From contig DAIDIH010000122.1 of the NCBI GenBank assembly GCA_027459465.1, positions 1 through 64,000 of the forward strand: 64,000 bases of DNA, given 5' to 3'. This DNA comes from Bryobacterales bacterium (GTDB taxonomy: Bacteria; Acidobacteriota; Terriglobia; Bryobacterales; Bryobacteraceae). Under the pieces are notes generated by a model. It was not told the origin of the DNA. It saw nothing but the letters and a program-made list of their open reading frames with translations, and searched no databases. The translations under genes were made by a program, and so were the position numbers. Below, in pieces: positions 1-10,860 of this stretch; position 1 is the stretch's first letter, and each line of letters opens with the position of its first letter.

Positions 1-1
1 G

Positions 2-106
2 TACGCGCTGGAAGAACTCGATCGCGGAATACCGGCGGCATGTACGGCGATGTTCCGTGGCTGGCTGGAAGCCTCAGGCCGGTTGAATCCGGCGCCAGTG
101 TCCTGA
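2..106 (+). CDS. C-terminal fragment of a CDS entering from outside the window (unknown product)
   Basis: Frame 2 is open from the window edge: YALEELDRGIPAACTAMFRGWLEASGRLNPAPVS*. It ends just before the convergent ABC ATPase stop. Confidence 0.45.
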   Translation, partial: YALEELDRGIPAACTAMFRGWLEASGRLNPAPVS

Positions 107-111
107 GGCGG

Positions 112-834
112 CTAAGACGCCGCTGGTTGGGACGCGCTCCACTCGGCGGCCTGACCTTCCGGCAGCAAATTACCCTTTTCCAGATGCAGGACACGCGTGG
201 CGAAACTGGCCGCGTGGGGATCGTGCGTCACCATTACCACAGTCTTTCCAAACTCTTTGTTGAGACGCGACAGCAAGGTGAGCACTTCCTGGGCTGAGCC
301 GGCGTCGAGATTGCCGGTCGGCTCGTCGGCGAGAATCAGGTCCGGATCGGTCACGAGCGCCCGCGCAATTGCCACGCGCTGTTCCTGGCCGCCGGATAGC
401 TGCCGCGGATAATGGTGTAACCGGTCGCCGAGGCCGACAAGTTTCAGCGCCGTCTCGGCATGTTCCATTCTTTCCTTGGCCTTGAGGTGGGTAAGCTTCA
501 GCGGTAGTTCAACATTTTCGATGGCATTGAGCACCGGAATCAGGTTGAATGACTGAAAGATAAACCCGATGTGCACATTGCGCCAATGAGCGATGGCGCG
601 GTCGTTGAGCGCGCGGAGATCCTCGTCGAGAACGCGAATTTCGCCGGACGACGGCCGGTCCATCGCGGCAATCAGGTGGAGGAGGGTAGATTTGCCGGAG
701 CCGGAGGGTCCCATCAGGGCGACGAAATCGCCGCGCCGCACTTCGAGATCGGCATCCTTGAGTGCGATCACGTGGAATTCGTCCCGCACGAACTCTTTCG
801 TCAGCTTCCTGGTTTCGATGACCACATCGCTCAT
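112..834 (-). CDS. ABC transporter ATP-binding protein (MacB/LolD type)
   Basis: Walker [10 protein letters not shown], signature LSGGQ, Walker B LILADEP. ATG chosen at [10 protein letters not shown] (the ORF extends to 849 with a TTG start). Confidence 0.95.
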   Translation of the reverse strand: MSDVVIETRKLTKEFVRDEFHVIALKDADLEVRRGDFVALMGPSGSGKSTLLHLIAAMDRPSSGEIRVLDEDLRALNDRAIAHWRNVHIGFIFQSFNLIPVLNAIENVELPLKLTHLKAKERMEHAETALKLVGLGDRLHHYPRQLSGGQEQRVAIARALVTDPDLILADEPTGNLDAGSAQEVLTLLSRLNKEFGKTVVMVTHDPHAASFATRVLHLEKGNLLPEGQAAEWSASQPAAS

Positions 835-845
835 GCGCATTCCCC

Positions 846-2192
846 TCAACTCTTCTTGATGACTACTTTCTGCCCATCCTTCAAATCCGCCGGCGCGCTG
901 ACGATCACGTCCTCGCCGCCGATCAATCCGCTCGATACCCGCACTCCGTCCGGCCCGCTCCCGTCGACCGTCACCGCGCGTTTCAGGGCCTTCCCGTCCA
1001 CCATCACGAACACGGACCCGTCGCGCACGGCAGCAGCCGGCACCGTGACCATCGGCTGAGCCGGCGCCCCGGTGTCCGTCTTCTTGACATCGTTGTAGAA
1101 GGCGACACTGGCGTTCATCTCCGGCCGGAGGTACGAATCCGGCTGAAGGACCTTAACCTTCACCTGCACGGTCGCCTTCTGGCGATTCGCCTCGGGCGAA
1201 ATCTCCGCGATGACGCCCTCGTATTTGCGGTCCGGATAGGCGTCGGTGGTGATTACGCCTTTCTGTTCCGGCGAGAGCTTGGCGAAGTCGTTCTGATTGA
1301 TATCGAGTTCGACCTGGAGGTCGTTCAGATCCGCCAGGGACACGACGTATCCTTTCGCGCCTTTGTCGCCGACGAAGCCGGTGGTGACGAATTCGCCCTT
1401 CTCGACATTTCTTTCGAGAATTGTTCCGTCGCTCGGCGCGCGGATGATCGTGTTGTCCAACTGCGTCTGGGCGAACTCGAGCGCGCCCTGGGCCTGCATG
1501 ACGGCCGCCTTTTGCGCCTCGATATCTTCCTTGCGCGGCCCGAGTTTCGCCAGGTCGTAGGTGTGCTGCAGCGAGAGCGTACGCGCCACCGCTCCGTCGT
1601 ACTTAGCCTGGGCGTCGTCGAGGGATTGTTTGGCGAGCACTCCCTGTTGCACCAGGTCCTTGGTGCGGCGAAGCGTGATCAGGGCGTTTTCCATGTCTGC
1701 CTTGCTCTGTTCGACGTCCGCCTTCGCCCTGGCGATTTCTTCCGGGCGGCTTCCGTGCTCAAGCTCTACGAGTTTGGCCTTCAAGTTGTCCAGTTGGCCC
1801 TGAGCTTGCAGCACCTGCGCGCGATACTCTTCGTCTTCGAGCCGCACCATCATCTGGCCCTGCTTAACCTTGTCGCCCTTCTCCACCCCGATCCACGCCA
1901 CTTTGCCGACCACTTTCGAGGCGACCTCGATCTTGTGATGAGCCACGATGTAGCCCGTGGCGTTCAGAATCACTTCGCGGCTCGCGCCACCGGGACCGGA
2001 CACCTGAGGCGCCCGCGCGCGGACCGTTTCGACTTCCACGGCGGCGTTGAGCCGCGTATAAGCGAAGCGTCCAAGGCCGAGCACCAGGAATAGCAGCACG
2101 CCGCCGATGATCCACCTCGACGCCCACGGCGAAGGCTCGAGCGACTTCTTCGCCGACCGGTCAATGCGCAGGCTTTTGAGTTCCGCTTCCAT
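846..2192 (-). CDS. HlyD/MacA-family periplasmic adaptor subunit
   Basis: N-terminal TM helix, long coiled coil, lipoyl/barrel motifs ([34 protein letters not shown]); adjacent to ABC genes. Confidence 0.92.
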   Translation of the reverse strand: MEAELKSLRIDRSAKKSLEPSPWASRWIIGGVLLFLVLGLGRFAYTRLNAAVEVETVRARAPQVSGPGGASREVILNATGYIVAHHKIEVASKVVGKVAWIGVEKGDKVKQGQMMVRLEDEEYRAQVLQAQGQLDNLKAKLVELEHGSRPEEIARAKADVEQSKADMENALITLRRTKDLVQQGVLAKQSLDDAQAKYDGAVARTLSLQHTYDLAKLGPRKEDIEAQKAAVMQAQGALEFAQTQLDNTIIRAPSDGTILERNVEKGEFVTTGFVGDKGAKGYVVSLADLNDLQVELDINQNDFAKLSPEQKGVITTDAYPDRKYEGVIAEISPEANRQKATVQVKVKVLQPDSYLRPEMNASVAFYNDVKKTDTGAPAQPMVTVPAAAVRDGSVFVMVDGKALKRAVTVDGSGPDGVRVSSGLIGGEDVIVSAPADLKDGQKVVIKKS

Positions 2193-2201
2193 AACTACTT
2201 G

Positions 2202-3365
2202 CTAGATCTCCCTAAGAGCAGTCAAGATTTCTTTTCTCGCCGCCATCCGCGCCGGGAACAGCCCGCCCACCGCGCCCATAAACATGGCGAACAGGATGCC
2301 GGCGAGCATGATTTGCGGCGTTACGCGGAAATTGAATGCGATTTCACTGAAGGTGACGAAGTTGCCGATTCCGGTGCTTACATTGTTCAGCGGCAGCACA
2401 AGAACGCAGCCGAGCAGACCTCCCAAAACCGACAACAGGAGCGATTCAGCGAGGAAGCTCAGCAGGATGCTCCCCCGAGAAAAGCCCAGAACCCGCAGCG
2501 TTCCGATCTCCTTGGAGCGCCGCGCCACCGCCGCGTACATCGTATTCATCGCGGCGAAACTTGAACCTACTGCCATGATCACAGATACGAAGACGCCCAG
2601 AAACTGAAGCGGCGCGCCGGAACTGGTCTGGGCGTCGTAGTAGGAGCGCTCGGTCTGCGCCGTGACGTTCAGCTTCTGGTCGTCGTTCATCGAATTGATG
2701 AGGGCCGGCACAACGCTTGCGTCCGCGGCTCGCACCAGCACCGAACTCAGGCCATCCTGGCGGTTGAAATCCGAACTTACCTGGCCAAGGTCGCCGAATA
2801 TCTCGCTGTTTACCGCCGACTCGCCTCCGTCCATCACGCCCACTACTTTCCACATCCCTTTTCCGAATCGAAGTTGGTGGTGAAGACGGGCGTCGGGATA
2901 GCGCCGCGCGATCGATTTGCCGACGACGACCTCGCGTTGGCCCGTTCGAAACCAGCGTCCATCGACGATTTTCAAGCCGCGCATTTGGACGCCCACCGGG
3001 AGCAGGCCGCGCAGAGTCACGTTCATCCCTTGCGGGCTGTCTACGCTCGGCAAATTGATCACGGTCACCATTTCGAGCGACGCCATGGGTTGACTGGAAG
3101 CGTCGCGGGCGACGCCCGGTTTGAACTTGATGTCTTGAAATACGTCGCGCGTGATGCCGGAGTTCAATTCAGCCGTGGCGCCTTTGCGCATGACCAAGAT
3201 CTGCAGCGGATCGCCGGTAGAGGCAAACGCTGAACGCAGGCCGGAAAGAAGCGCCAGCACGGAGAGCAGGACGGCGACCGTGAGCGCGATGCCCAGCGCG
3301 GTCATCACCGTGGTTGTCTTGCGGACGACCAGATTGCGGAAATTGTAGGTTAAGGGAATGGCCAT
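2202..3365 (-). CDS. ABC transporter permease (FtsX/MacB-like)
   Basis: N-terminal TM, MacB-type periplasmic domain, C-terminal FtsX helices ([30 protein letters not shown]). Confidence 0.92.
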   Translation of the reverse strand: MAIPLTYNFRNLVVRKTTTVMTALGIALTVAVLLSVLALLSGLRSAFASTGDPLQILVMRKGATAELNSGITRDVFQDIKFKPGVARDASSQPMASLEMVTVINLPSVDSPQGMNVTLRGLLPVGVQMRGLKIVDGRWFRTGQREVVVGKSIARRYPDARLHHQLRFGKGMWKVVGVMDGGESAVNSEIFGDLGQVSSDFNRQDGLSSVLVRAADASVVPALINSMNDDQKLNVTAQTERSYYDAQTSSGAPLQFLGVFVSVIMAVGSSFAAMNTMYAAVARRSKEIGTLRVLGFSRGSILLSFLAESLLLSVLGGLLGCVLVLPLNNVSTGIGNFVTFSEIAFNFRVTPQIMLAGILFAMFMGAVGGLFPARMAARKEILTALREI

Positions 3366-3379
3366 CGTCGTCTCCGTGC

Positions 3380-4549
3380 TCAGCCCGAATACCGCAGAGA
3401 ATCGAGAATCGTGGTTCGTGACGCGCCCAGCGCCGGGATCAGCGAACTGATGAGACCGATAAACAACGCGATCCCGAGCGCGGCCAGAGCCAGGCCCGGG
3501 GTCATGGCCAGCGCTCGCAGGTTCTCAATGCCGCTGGCGCCATTGCGGATGCCTCCGCAAAGCAACCCCGCCAACGCGATCCCGAGGGTCCCACCGGCCA
3601 GCGCGATGACGCCGGCTTCGCCGAGGATCAGACAGACAATGGCGCCCTTGGTAAAGCCGAGCGTCTTCAGGATGCCTACTTCCCTTACCCGTTCGCGCAC
3701 CGACATCGACAGCGTGTTCGCCGACACCAGCAGGATGGTAAAGGTCACCGCGCCGCAGATGGCGAGCAGGAACAGCTTCAGATTTCCCAGAAACGCAACA
3801 AAGCTCAACTCGAAATTCCGTTCGGACTCCGTCCGTGTGGGCGCCGGCGAGTTGTCGAACATATGGTCGATGGACGCGGCCACGCGCGGCACGTCGGCGA
3901 TGCTGTCGGCCTTTACCTCAAACATGCTTGCAACGTCGCGCATCGGACTGTCCGCCCCAAGACTTTCCCGGAGATATTCTTTGTTGAAGAACAGGGCTTC
4001 GTGGTTTTCCGGGTCGGCGTAAATTCCCACTAATTTGAACTCCAGCGTGACCGGGAAAATGTCGCCCACAAGAGTAATCCGGTCGCCCAGCTTCCAGCCG
4101 AATTTTCTGGCGAGGCCCGCGTTCACGATACAGCCGGTGCGCTCGCGGAGAAACGCTTCTTTCTGATCCGCCGGCATCGTGGTGTCGGAATAAATCGTGA
4201 AGAACCGGTCCGGCTCGACGGCGAAGCGGGCGAAGTAGTTGCGGTGGTCGCGGGCATTCTTGTAACTACCGCCGAACCACTGCCAAAGCATGACTTCCTT
4301 CACGCCGGGCACGCGCCGTATCTTGTCTTCATAGGACATCGGCATTACATCCGCGAGGCCGACCTTGTGATGTGTAATCATTCGCACGGCCTGCGCCGGC
4401 GTCCCCGGGCCGCCGAAGAACAGTGCCCGGTACATTGCCATCAACACGCCCAGCAGACAGAACGACACGGCGATGCTGGTGATCGTCAGGGCGGTGCGGC
4501 GCCGGTTGCGCATGCTGCTCTTCAAAATGAACGTGAGATTCCGCAGCAT
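3380..4549 (-). CDS. ABC transporter permease (FtsX/MacB-like)
   Basis: Same architecture as the neighbour; [33 protein letters not shown]. Confidence 0.92.
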   Translation of the reverse strand: MLRNLTFILKSSMRNRRRTALTITSIAVSFCLLGVLMAMYRALFFGGPGTPAQAVRMITHHKVGLADVMPMSYEDKIRRVPGVKEVMLWQWFGGSYKNARDHRNYFARFAVEPDRFFTIYSDTTMPADQKEAFLRERTGCIVNAGLARKFGWKLGDRITLVGDIFPVTLEFKLVGIYADPENHEALFFNKEYLRESLGADSPMRDVASMFEVKADSIADVPRVAASIDHMFDNSPAPTRTESERNFELSFVAFLGNLKLFLLAICGAVTFTILLVSANTLSMSVRERVREVGILKTLGFTKGAIVCLILGEAGVIALAGGTLGIALAGLLCGGIRNGASGIENLRALAMTPGLALAALGIALFIGLISSLIPALGASRTTILDSLRYSG

Positions 4550-4612
4550 CGTGTTTCCTTAAATTCCTTGGCCATTCTGACGATTCCGATTATGCTGGGG
4601 ATGACCCGCAAG

Positions 4613-5110
4613 ATGGAAAACGAGATCGACGAACACACGCGAGAAACCGGCGAACGGCGCGCGGCAGCCGATGAACACTTCATGCGCCGCGCGCTCGCGT
4701 TGGCCCGGGAAGCCGCCGTTGCGGGGGAAGCGCCGATCGGCGCGGTGGTGGTGGCCGATGGGCGCATCGCCGGCGCAGGGCGCAATTCGCCGATCGCGCT
4801 TTGCGATCCCACGGCTCACGCCGAAATCCTCGCCTTGCGCGAGGCATCGAAGTCGCTGGGAAACTACCGGCTTGCCGGCGCGACCGTTTATGTCACGCTC
4901 GAGCCCTGCGTGATGTGCGCCGGGGCGATGGTGAACGCGCGCATTGCTCGTCTGGTCTTCGGCGTGCGTGACCTCCGGTTCGGCGGCGTGCGAAGCAAGT
5001 TCCGCCTGGCTGACTCGGAACTGCTGAACCATCGCGTCGCGATCGACGAAGGGCTTCTTGCGGCTGAATGCCAACAGATTCTGCAGGCCTTCTTCCAAAC
5101 GCGCCGCTGA
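4613..5110 (+). CDS. tadA: tRNA-specific adenosine deaminase (CMP/dCMP deaminase fold)
   Basis: Zn-deaminase motifs DPTAHAEILALREA and TLEPCVMCAGAMVNARI, plus FGVRD. Start chosen at MENEIDEHTRET; the upstream part of the ORF overlaps the divergent ABC permease. Confidence 0.9.
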   Translation: MENEIDEHTRETGERRAAADEHFMRRALALAREAAVAGEAPIGAVVVADGRIAGAGRNSPIALCDPTAHAEILALREASKSLGNYRLAGATVYVTLEPCVMCAGAMVNARIARLVFGVRDLRFGGVRSKFRLADSELLNHRVAIDEGLLAAECQQILQAFFQTRR

Positions 5111-5121
5111 GTTGCGAGGTC

Positions 5122-5724
5122 TCATCCCTTCTCCTCGATTCCGCGCAGCAGGAGTTCGAGCGACCAGTCGATGGCGGCGTCTTCGGTGGTATGGCCTTCC
5201 CAGAACCGGCGCGCTGCGTTCAGGGATTCAAACACGGAGAAGAAGACGCGGCACAAACGCCTGGCATCCCGCAGATGCGGCCTGACCTCGCTCAGGCCGT
5301 CGGTGAAGATCTGTTCCAGCGGTTCGAAAATGCAGCGCTGAAACGCCGGCTCGATTTTTGCCACCGCTTCCGGGGAGAGTTCCGGATAGTCGGAGTTCAC
5401 GTAGCGGCTGATGTCGAGCGGTGGACGGCTCAGCATCCACCTGGCGAAACGCCGGAGGCGCTGTTCGAGCGAGTCCGTCGCCGGCCCGATCGCCGCCAGT
5501 GCGCCCTCGCGATGGCGCTCGAAATGACGCAGGGTGACTTCGACGTACAAGTCCTGCTTCCCGCCCGGGACGTGGTAGTAAATGGACGGCTGCCGGATGC
5601 CGAGATCGTCTGCGATATCCCTAATCGTGACTGCGGCGTAGCCGCGGGACGCGAAGTGCCGAGCGGCCACTTCAAGAAGCTGATCCCGGCTTGAGAGGGC
5701 ACGTTCGGCGGGTGAAGAGGCCAT
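5122..5724 (-). CDS. TetR/AcrR family transcriptional regulator
   Basis: N-terminal HTH: LLEVAARHFASRGYAAVTIRDIADDLGIRQPSIYYHVPGGKQDLY. Confidence 0.95.
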   Translation of the reverse strand: MASSPAERALSSRDQLLEVAARHFASRGYAAVTIRDIADDLGIRQPSIYYHVPGGKQDLYVEVTLRHFERHREGALAAIGPATDSLEQRLRRFARWMLSRPPLDISRYVNSDYPELSPEAVAKIEPAFQRCIFEPLEQIFTDGLSEVRPHLRDARRLCRVFFSVFESLNAARRFWEGHTTEDAAIDWSLELLLRGIEEKG

Positions 5725-5727
5725 CGA

Positions 5728-5745
5728 ACCTAACTTAAATTAGGT
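5728..5745. promoter_or_regulatory. Candidate TetR operator, ACCTAACTTAAATTAGGT near-perfect palindrome
   Basis: 8 of 9 base pairs symmetric. Lies 3 bp upstream of the tetR ATG and overlaps the predicted -10. Confidence 0.6.
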
Positions 5746-5760
5746 AGGTAGGATTGTCAA
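5732..5760 (-). promoter_or_regulatory. Candidate sigma70 promoter of tetR (TTGACA-N17-TAAGTT)
   Basis: Minus strand TTGACA (5760-5755), 17-nt spacer, weak -10 TAAGTT (5737-5732). Confidence 0.45.
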
Positions 5761-5803
5761 GGGGGAGGATGGGGGAGGACGGCGGTGAGGACATCCAAAA
5801 ACA

Positions 5804-5840
5804 GAAGCCATCCGGTTCTGGGGCCGGATGGCTTCGTTTT
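5804..5840. terminator. Intrinsic terminator, probably bidirectional
   Basis: Perfect 12-bp stem GAAGCCATCCGG-ttctgggg-CCGGATGGCTTC. Followed by GTTTT on + and TGTTTTT on -; sits just downstream of the CDS ending at 5858. Confidence 0.85.
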
Positions 5841-5857
5841 GCGGGAGTGGGGGAGGG

Positions 5858-6445
5858 TCAGGCGGCCTTACGTTCCGGCGCCTGTTTGTCGCGGGGGGCG
5901 AGCGGCGGCCGGATGGGAATGACGCGCGCCACGTGTGCCGGGCGGGCTTCGGAATGTGCTCCGGTTGCGTGGAAGTAATCCTCCAGCGGATACAGAGCGT
6001 AAGGCTGCAGTTCGCGGTATACACGGCCGAGACGTTGCTGGATCCGGTAGACCGAGTGGAAGAAGGTGCCGCGGTCCACCCCCAGACGCCGGCAGCAAAG
6101 CCGCCAGTCCGCCCCGAGAAGGAAATGATATCGAAAGACCTTATGTTCGAATTCGTCCAGCGAACGCTCGCTTACCAAGGTAAAATCCGCCGCGAATTCT
6201 TCGTCTTTGCGGCCCCAAATCGTTTTACGCTCCCGGCCGGGGTTCGCTTCGAGAGACACTCGCGTCATGCTTCCACCGCCTGCCACGATGGAGCGAAACC
6301 GCGCAAAGCAAGCGCGGAAGATCGCCCGCAGAACGCAGTTGCAAGGCTGGGTGCTGTCGGCGTGGCCGCCTTTCAACCCGAGTCCCCTGCATGACGTGCA
6401 CTGCGCTGTCGCGAGTCCGATTGTGTCCGATCTGGTCCAGTCCAT
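5858..6445 (-). CDS. Small protein with Cys-rich N-terminus and predicted HTH region, function unknown
   Basis: CTSCRGLGLKGG...CNC cysteine motif, then FEHKVFRYHFLLGADWRLCCRRLGVDRGTFFHSVYRIQQRLG (HTH-like). Good SD-like GGAACGAGGA before ATG; own promoter and terminator. Confidence 0.7.
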   Translation of the reverse strand: MDWTRSDTIGLATAQCTSCRGLGLKGGHADSTQPCNCVLRAIFRACFARFRSIVAGGGSMTRVSLEANPGRERKTIWGRKDEEFAADFTLVSERSLDEFEHKVFRYHFLLGADWRLCCRRLGVDRGTFFHSVYRIQQRLGRVYRELQPYALYPLEDYFHATGAHSEARPAHVARVIPIRPPLAPRDKQAPERKAA

Positions 6446-6515
6446 TCCTCGTTCCTTCCGTCCTTTTTCTCTCTCCCCGGCATTTTCTTGTTCGTTGCCA
6501 GGTGTCTATGACTCC

Positions 6516-6543
6516 ATCCTAAGGTTATTTTTTGGATTGTCAA
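6516..6543 (-). promoter_or_regulatory. Candidate strong sigma70 promoter (TTGACA-N16-TAGGAT) with AT-rich upstream sequence
   Basis: TTGACA at 6543-6538 and TAGGAT at 6521-6516 on the minus strand; upstream 6544-6605 is strongly AT-rich (UP-element-like). Confidence 0.6.
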
Positions 6544-6632
6544 GAAAAAGAGAGAAACATAATTTCTATTTCTTACTATCTTCTTTATTTTTAAGAAAAA
6601 CGAAAAGAGCGAAAGGCCGCGAAATTCGAATC

Positions 6633-7802
6633 CTAGCGCCCCGTTGCGGCGGCCTCGCGGTAGGCGTCCACCACCGCCGTCGCCGTACGCAGCCAATCAA
6701 ACCGGCGGACCTGCTCGAAGCCGCGTTCCACCAGAGTGCATCGCAAGGTTTCATCCAACAGGGCCTCACGGACGCCGCGCGCGATATCGAACACGTTTTC
6801 CGGATTCACAATCACCGCCGCATCGCCGACCACTTCCGGCAGCGAACTGAGGGCCGAGCTGACGACCGGCGTTCCGCACGCCATTGCTTCGAGCGGGGGC
6901 AATCCGAATCCCTCATACAGGGACGGGAATACAAACACCGAGGCCGCCTGGTAGAAGACGCGAAGTGTGTCGATGGGCACGAAGCCGAGGAAACGCACGG
7001 CATGTTCCACGCGGCTCTGGATGACGGCGCGCCGCACCTCCGGGGCGCGGGAAATCTCGTCGCCGATAATAATTAATTTTAATCCGTGATAGACCGGATT
7101 GTTCTCTAATTCCTGCCGCACAATCGAAAATGCTTCGATCATCCGTGGGATATTTTTCTGCGGCCGGATGGTTCCCGCGTAGAGCAGGAAGGGGAAGTTG
7201 ATCTGGTAGCGGTCGAGTGTGTGCTCCATTTCCGGGGGATAGCGAGCTTCGCTGTCCCCGCCGGCAGAGGCGATGACCGGCCGCTCGGCCCGCTGGAAAG
7301 CCGGGTCGGGCGCGTTGTAGATCACCCGGATCCGGTCGGAAGGGATGCCGAGGACATCTTCAAGATCCCGCCGGGTAGCCTCGGAAACCGCGATCACGCG
7401 GTTGGCCCGGCGCAATCCACGCTCGTAGCGCCACAGGTGCATTCCCCTGGCCCGCCGTTCCGGGTAGATGAGGCTGCTCATGTCATGGACCGTCACGATA
7501 TAAGGCCGGGGCATCGCAAGAGGGACGGTGTTCAAGGGGACATGATAGACGTCGGCCCGCAGGCGCCGCAGGAACCAGGCGAAGGCCGCCCTGCGCGCCA
7601 GGCTGTGCCCCGGCGGATTGAAGTGGACCCGCTCGAAGTTCTCACCGAGGGCCGCCAACGCCGGCGCCGCGGGTTCGTTGGTAACAAGCAGGTAATGGTT
7701 TTCGCGCTCGAGCCGGTCGAGTGAGTGAACCAGATTGCGAATATGGGTCCCGATCCCGAAATCGCCGATCCGGCGGACGTCAATCGCGACCCTTAGTCCC
7801 AT
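6633..7802 (-). CDS. Glycosyltransferase family 1/4
   Basis: MGLRVAIDVRRIGDFGIGTHIRNLVHSL start; LLYAGTIRPQKNIPRMIEAF; FVFPSLYEGFGLPPLEAMACGTPVVSS. The ORF upstream of 7802 is off-frame glyA and was excluded. Confidence 0.93.
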   Translation of the reverse strand: MGLRVAIDVRRIGDFGIGTHIRNLVHSLDRLERENHYLLVTNEPAAPALAALGENFERVHFNPPGHSLARRAAFAWFLRRLRADVYHVPLNTVPLAMPRPYIVTVHDMSSLIYPERRARGMHLWRYERGLRRANRVIAVSEATRRDLEDVLGIPSDRIRVIYNAPDPAFQRAERPVIASAGGDSEARYPPEMEHTLDRYQINFPFLLYAGTIRPQKNIPRMIEAFSIVRQELENNPVYHGLKLIIIGDEISRAPEVRRAVIQSRVEHAVRFLGFVPIDTLRVFYQAASVFVFPSLYEGFGLPPLEAMACGTPVVSSALSSLPEVVGDAAVIVNPENVFDIARGVREALLDETLRCTLVERGFEQVRRFDWLRTATAVVDAYREAAATGR

Positions 7803-7810
7803 AGAGCCGG

Positions 7811-9094
7811 CTATCGGGCAGCGGCGCGCGCCAACTTCCAACCGTAGAGCGGGAACGCCTCGGTCAGCTCGGCGACGCTCGTTCGAACGCGCGCCAGTGT
7901 CTCTTCCGAGGCGGGCGCCCGCAGCACCTCGGCGACCAGTTCGCCGACCCGCTGCATCTCGCCTTCGCCGAAGCCGCGCGTGGTTACCGCGGGACTGCCA
8001 AGCCGGATGCCGCTCGGGTTCAACGGCGGGTTTGTGTCGAAGGGAATCGCATTCTTGTTCGCCGTGATCCACGCCTTGTCGAGCGCGGCTTCCGCTTCCT
8101 TGCCGCGAACGCCCTGGCCGAACACGTCGACAAGCACGAGGTGCGAATCCGTGCCGCCGGAAACGACGCGGAATCCGTGTGAAGCGAGGCTGCTCGAGAG
8201 CGTTTGCGCGTTTGAGATCACGCGCTTCTGATAGGCGACGAACTCCGGCCGCGCGGCTTCCAGGAAACACACCGCTTTCGCCGCCAGAATGTGCACCAGC
8301 GGGCCTCCCTGCACGCCGGGAAAGACGGTTTTATCGATCGCCGCGGAAAATTGGGCGCGGCAGAGAATCATGCCCGAGCGCGGCCCGCGCAAGGTCTTAT
8401 GCGTCGTGGAGGTGACGATGTCGGCGTACTCGCACGGATTCGGATAGAGGCCCGCGGCGACGAGGCCGGAAAAATGCGCCATGTCGACGAGCAGCAGCGC
8501 GCCAACCGAATCGGCGATGGCGCGGAACCGGGCGAAATCGATGATTCGCGAATACGCGCTCGCACCGGCGATGATCATTTTCGGCCGGTGCTCTTCGGCG
8601 AGGCGCGCAACCTCGTCGTAGTCGATGCGTTCGTCGTCCCTTCGCACGCCGTAGGCGACGACGTGATAGGTTTTGCCCGAGAAATTCAGCGGATGGCCGT
8701 GCGTCAGGTGGCCGCCGTGCGCCAGGTTCATGCCCAGAATCGTCGCGCCGGGCTCGAGAACGGCGGTGTAGGCGGCCTGGTTTGCCTGCGAGCCCGAGTG
8801 CGGCTGCACGTTGGCGTGCTCGGCGTGGAACAAGGCCTTGGCGCGGTCCCGGGCGAGATTTTCGACGATGTCGGTGAATTCGCAGCCGCCGTAGTAACGC
8901 TTGCCGGGATACCCCTCGGCGTACTTATTCGTGAATACGCTTCCCGCGGCCTCGAGGATGGCTTCAGACGTGAAATTCTCGCTGGCGATCAGCTCCAGCC
9001 GCGAGTGCTGGCGTTCGATCTCATGCTGGATCGCCTCGTAAATCTGCGGGTCGACGACCGACAGAGGAAGTGACATGCGCTCAACGTCGTTCAT
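7811..9094 (-). CDS. glyA: Serine hydroxymethyltransferase
   Basis: [48 protein letters not shown] (PLP lysine). Confidence 0.98.
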   Translation of the reverse strand: MNDVERMSLPLSVVDPQIYEAIQHEIERQHSRLELIASENFTSEAILEAAGSVFTNKYAEGYPGKRYYGGCEFTDIVENLARDRAKALFHAEHANVQPHSGSQANQAAYTAVLEPGATILGMNLAHGGHLTHGHPLNFSGKTYHVVAYGVRRDDERIDYDEVARLAEEHRPKMIIAGASAYSRIIDFARFRAIADSVGALLLVDMAHFSGLVAAGLYPNPCEYADIVTSTTHKTLRGPRSGMILCRAQFSAAIDKTVFPGVQGGPLVHILAAKAVCFLEAARPEFVAYQKRVISNAQTLSSSLASHGFRVVSGGTDSHLVLVDVFGQGVRGKEAEAALDKAWITANKNAIPFDTNPPLNPSGIRLGSPAVTTRGFGEGEMQRVGELVAEVLRAPASEETLARVRTSVAELTEAFPLYGWKLARAAAR

Positions 9095-9156
9095 GGGTAT
9101 TACCAGTGTAAAACGCGCGGAACGCCCGCGTAGGCCGTTGCTACACTGAAGACTTC

Positions 9157-10860
9157 ATGCGTTGGAGTAAACTTTTCATCCCGACGCTGCGCGAAGTGCC
9201 GGCTGACGCCGAATTCGCCAGCCACCAACTCTTACTGCGCGCCGGATATGTGCGCCAGCTTGCCGCCGGTATCTATAACTACCTGTTTCTGGCCCAGCGC
9301 TCGCTGCTAAAAATCCAGCAGATTGTGCGCGAGGAAATGGACGCGATCGGCGGGCAGGAGTTCTATCTGCCCGGGCTGAACCCGGCCGAGGTCTGGCAGG
9401 AATCCGGGCGCTGGGATCTGATGGGCGATAACCTGTTCCGCCTGAAGGACCGGTTCGGTCGCGACCTGTGCCTGGGGATGACGCACGAAGAGGTGATGAC
9501 CTTTATCGCGCGCGGCGAGTTGCGAAGTTACAAGCAGCTTCCGCAACTCTGGTATCAGATTCAGACCAAGTTCCGCGACGAGCCACGCCCGAAATCCGGC
9601 TTGCTGCGGGTGCGGCAGTTCATCATGAAGGACTCGTACTCGTTCGATCTCGACGAAGCCGGGCTGGATGTCTCTTATGAGAAGCACCGCCAGGCGTACT
9701 GCCGGATCTTCGACCGTTGCGGCCTCCGCTACCTCCCCGTTGAGGCTCACTCGGGAGCGATGGGCGGCAGCCAGTCGATGGAATTCATGGTGGCCTCCCC
9801 GGCCGGCGAGGATCTGGTGGTGCATTGTCCGCAGTGCGGTTACGCGGCCAACATGGAGAAGGCGAAATCGGTTGCCTCGGCCGCCGGCGGCGACGATCCG
9901 CCGGAAAAGCGCACGCCCGAAAAAATACACACGCCGGGGCAGAAGACGATCGCGGAAGTAACGGCTTTTCTGTCCGTACCGCCAACGCGGCTAATCAAGA
10001 GCGTGGTGCTGGTGGCCGGCGAGACGCCGTTCCTGGTGCTGCTGCGGGGCGACCATGCGCTGAGTGAAACAAAGTTTGCCGCAGTTCGCGGCGCGGGTGA
10101 ACCGCGTCCGGCGCATCCGGACGAGATCCGGCAGTGGTTCGGGGCTGAACCGGGTTCCCTTGGGCCGGTTGGAGTAAAAGGGATGCGCATTCTGGCGGAC
10201 CGGGTGCTGGAAGGCCGGCGGAACATGATCACGGGCGCCAACGTGGACGACTATCACCTGTTGAACGTGACGCCCGGGGTCGATTTTGCGGCTGAATTTC
10301 TTGACCTGCGGCAGGTGGCCGAAGGCGATACCTGCGCCGAGTGCGGGGGGCCGCTAGAAATCGTGAAGGCGGTCGAGGTCGGCCACATCTTCAAACTTGG
10401 GTATCGGTATTCCCGTTCGATGGGGTTGAAGGTGCTCGGCGAGGCGGGCGAGGAGATCACGCCCATTATGGGCTCCTATGGCATTGGTATCGAGCGCATT
10501 CTCACCGCGGCGATCGAATTGTTTCACGACAAGGATGGCATGTCGCTTCCGCCCTCGATCGCGCCGTTTGAGTTGGTGCTGACGCCAGTGAATCTTGGAG
10601 ACAAGGCGCAGCGCGAGGCCGCCGAAACGCTGTATGCCGAGTGCAAGGCGCAGGGTGTGGACGTATTATTCGACGACCGGGACGAGCGGCCGGGGGTGAA
10701 GTTCAAGGACGCGGATTTGATCGGGGTGCCGTATCGCATCACGCTCGGAAAGAAACTCGCGCAGGGGGTGGTAGAACTTGTCAATCGCCGGACTCATGTG
10801 GTGGAGGAAATTCCGGTCGCCGAGGCCGCGGTTCGCGTGAAAACCCTGCGGGCGCAATGA
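9157..10860 (+). CDS. proS: Prolyl-tRNA synthetase (bacterial type, with editing domain)
   Basis: [43 protein letters not shown]; class II motifs; [10 protein letters not shown]. Confidence 0.98.
   Translation: MRWSKLFIPTLREVPADAEFASHQLLLRAGYVRQLAAGIYNYLFLAQRSLLKIQQIVREEMDAIGGQEFYLPGLNPAEVWQESGRWDLMGDNLFRLKDRFGRDLCLGMTHEEVMTFIARGELRSYKQLPQLWYQIQTKFRDEPRPKSGLLRVRQFIMKDSYSFDLDEAGLDVSYEKHRQAYCRIFDRCGLRYLPVEAHSGAMGGSQSMEFMVASPAGEDLVVHCPQCGYAANMEKAKSVASAAGGDDPPEKRTPEKIHTPGQKTIAEVTAFLSVPPTRLIKSVVLVAGETPFLVLLRGDHALSETKFAAVRGAGEPRPAHPDEIRQWFGAEPGSLGPVGVKGMRILADRVLEGRRNMITGANVDDYHLLNVTPGVDFAAEFLDLRQVAEGDTCAECGGPLEIVKAVEVGHIFKLGYRYSRSMGLKVLGEAGEEITPIMGSYGIGIERILTAAIELFHDKDGMSLPPSIAPFELVLTPVNLGDKAQREAAETLYAECKAQGVDVLFDDRDERPGVKFKDADLIGVPYRITLGKKLAQGVVELVNRRTHVVEEIPVAEAAVRVKTLRAQ

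Noticed and set aside
4244-4612. N-terminal part of the 288-aa ORF preceding TadA
   Set aside because: Antisense to the ABC permease; TadA homology starts after 4601-4613.
6207-7076. 289-aa plus-strand ORF spanning the AT-rich island
   Set aside because: Overlaps two well-supported minus-strand genes and the promoter; low-complexity translation.
7803-8270. N-terminal extension of the glycosyltransferase ORF (545 aa)
   Set aside because: The extension lies in an alternative frame of glyA; the natural start is MGLRVAIDVRRIG at 7802.
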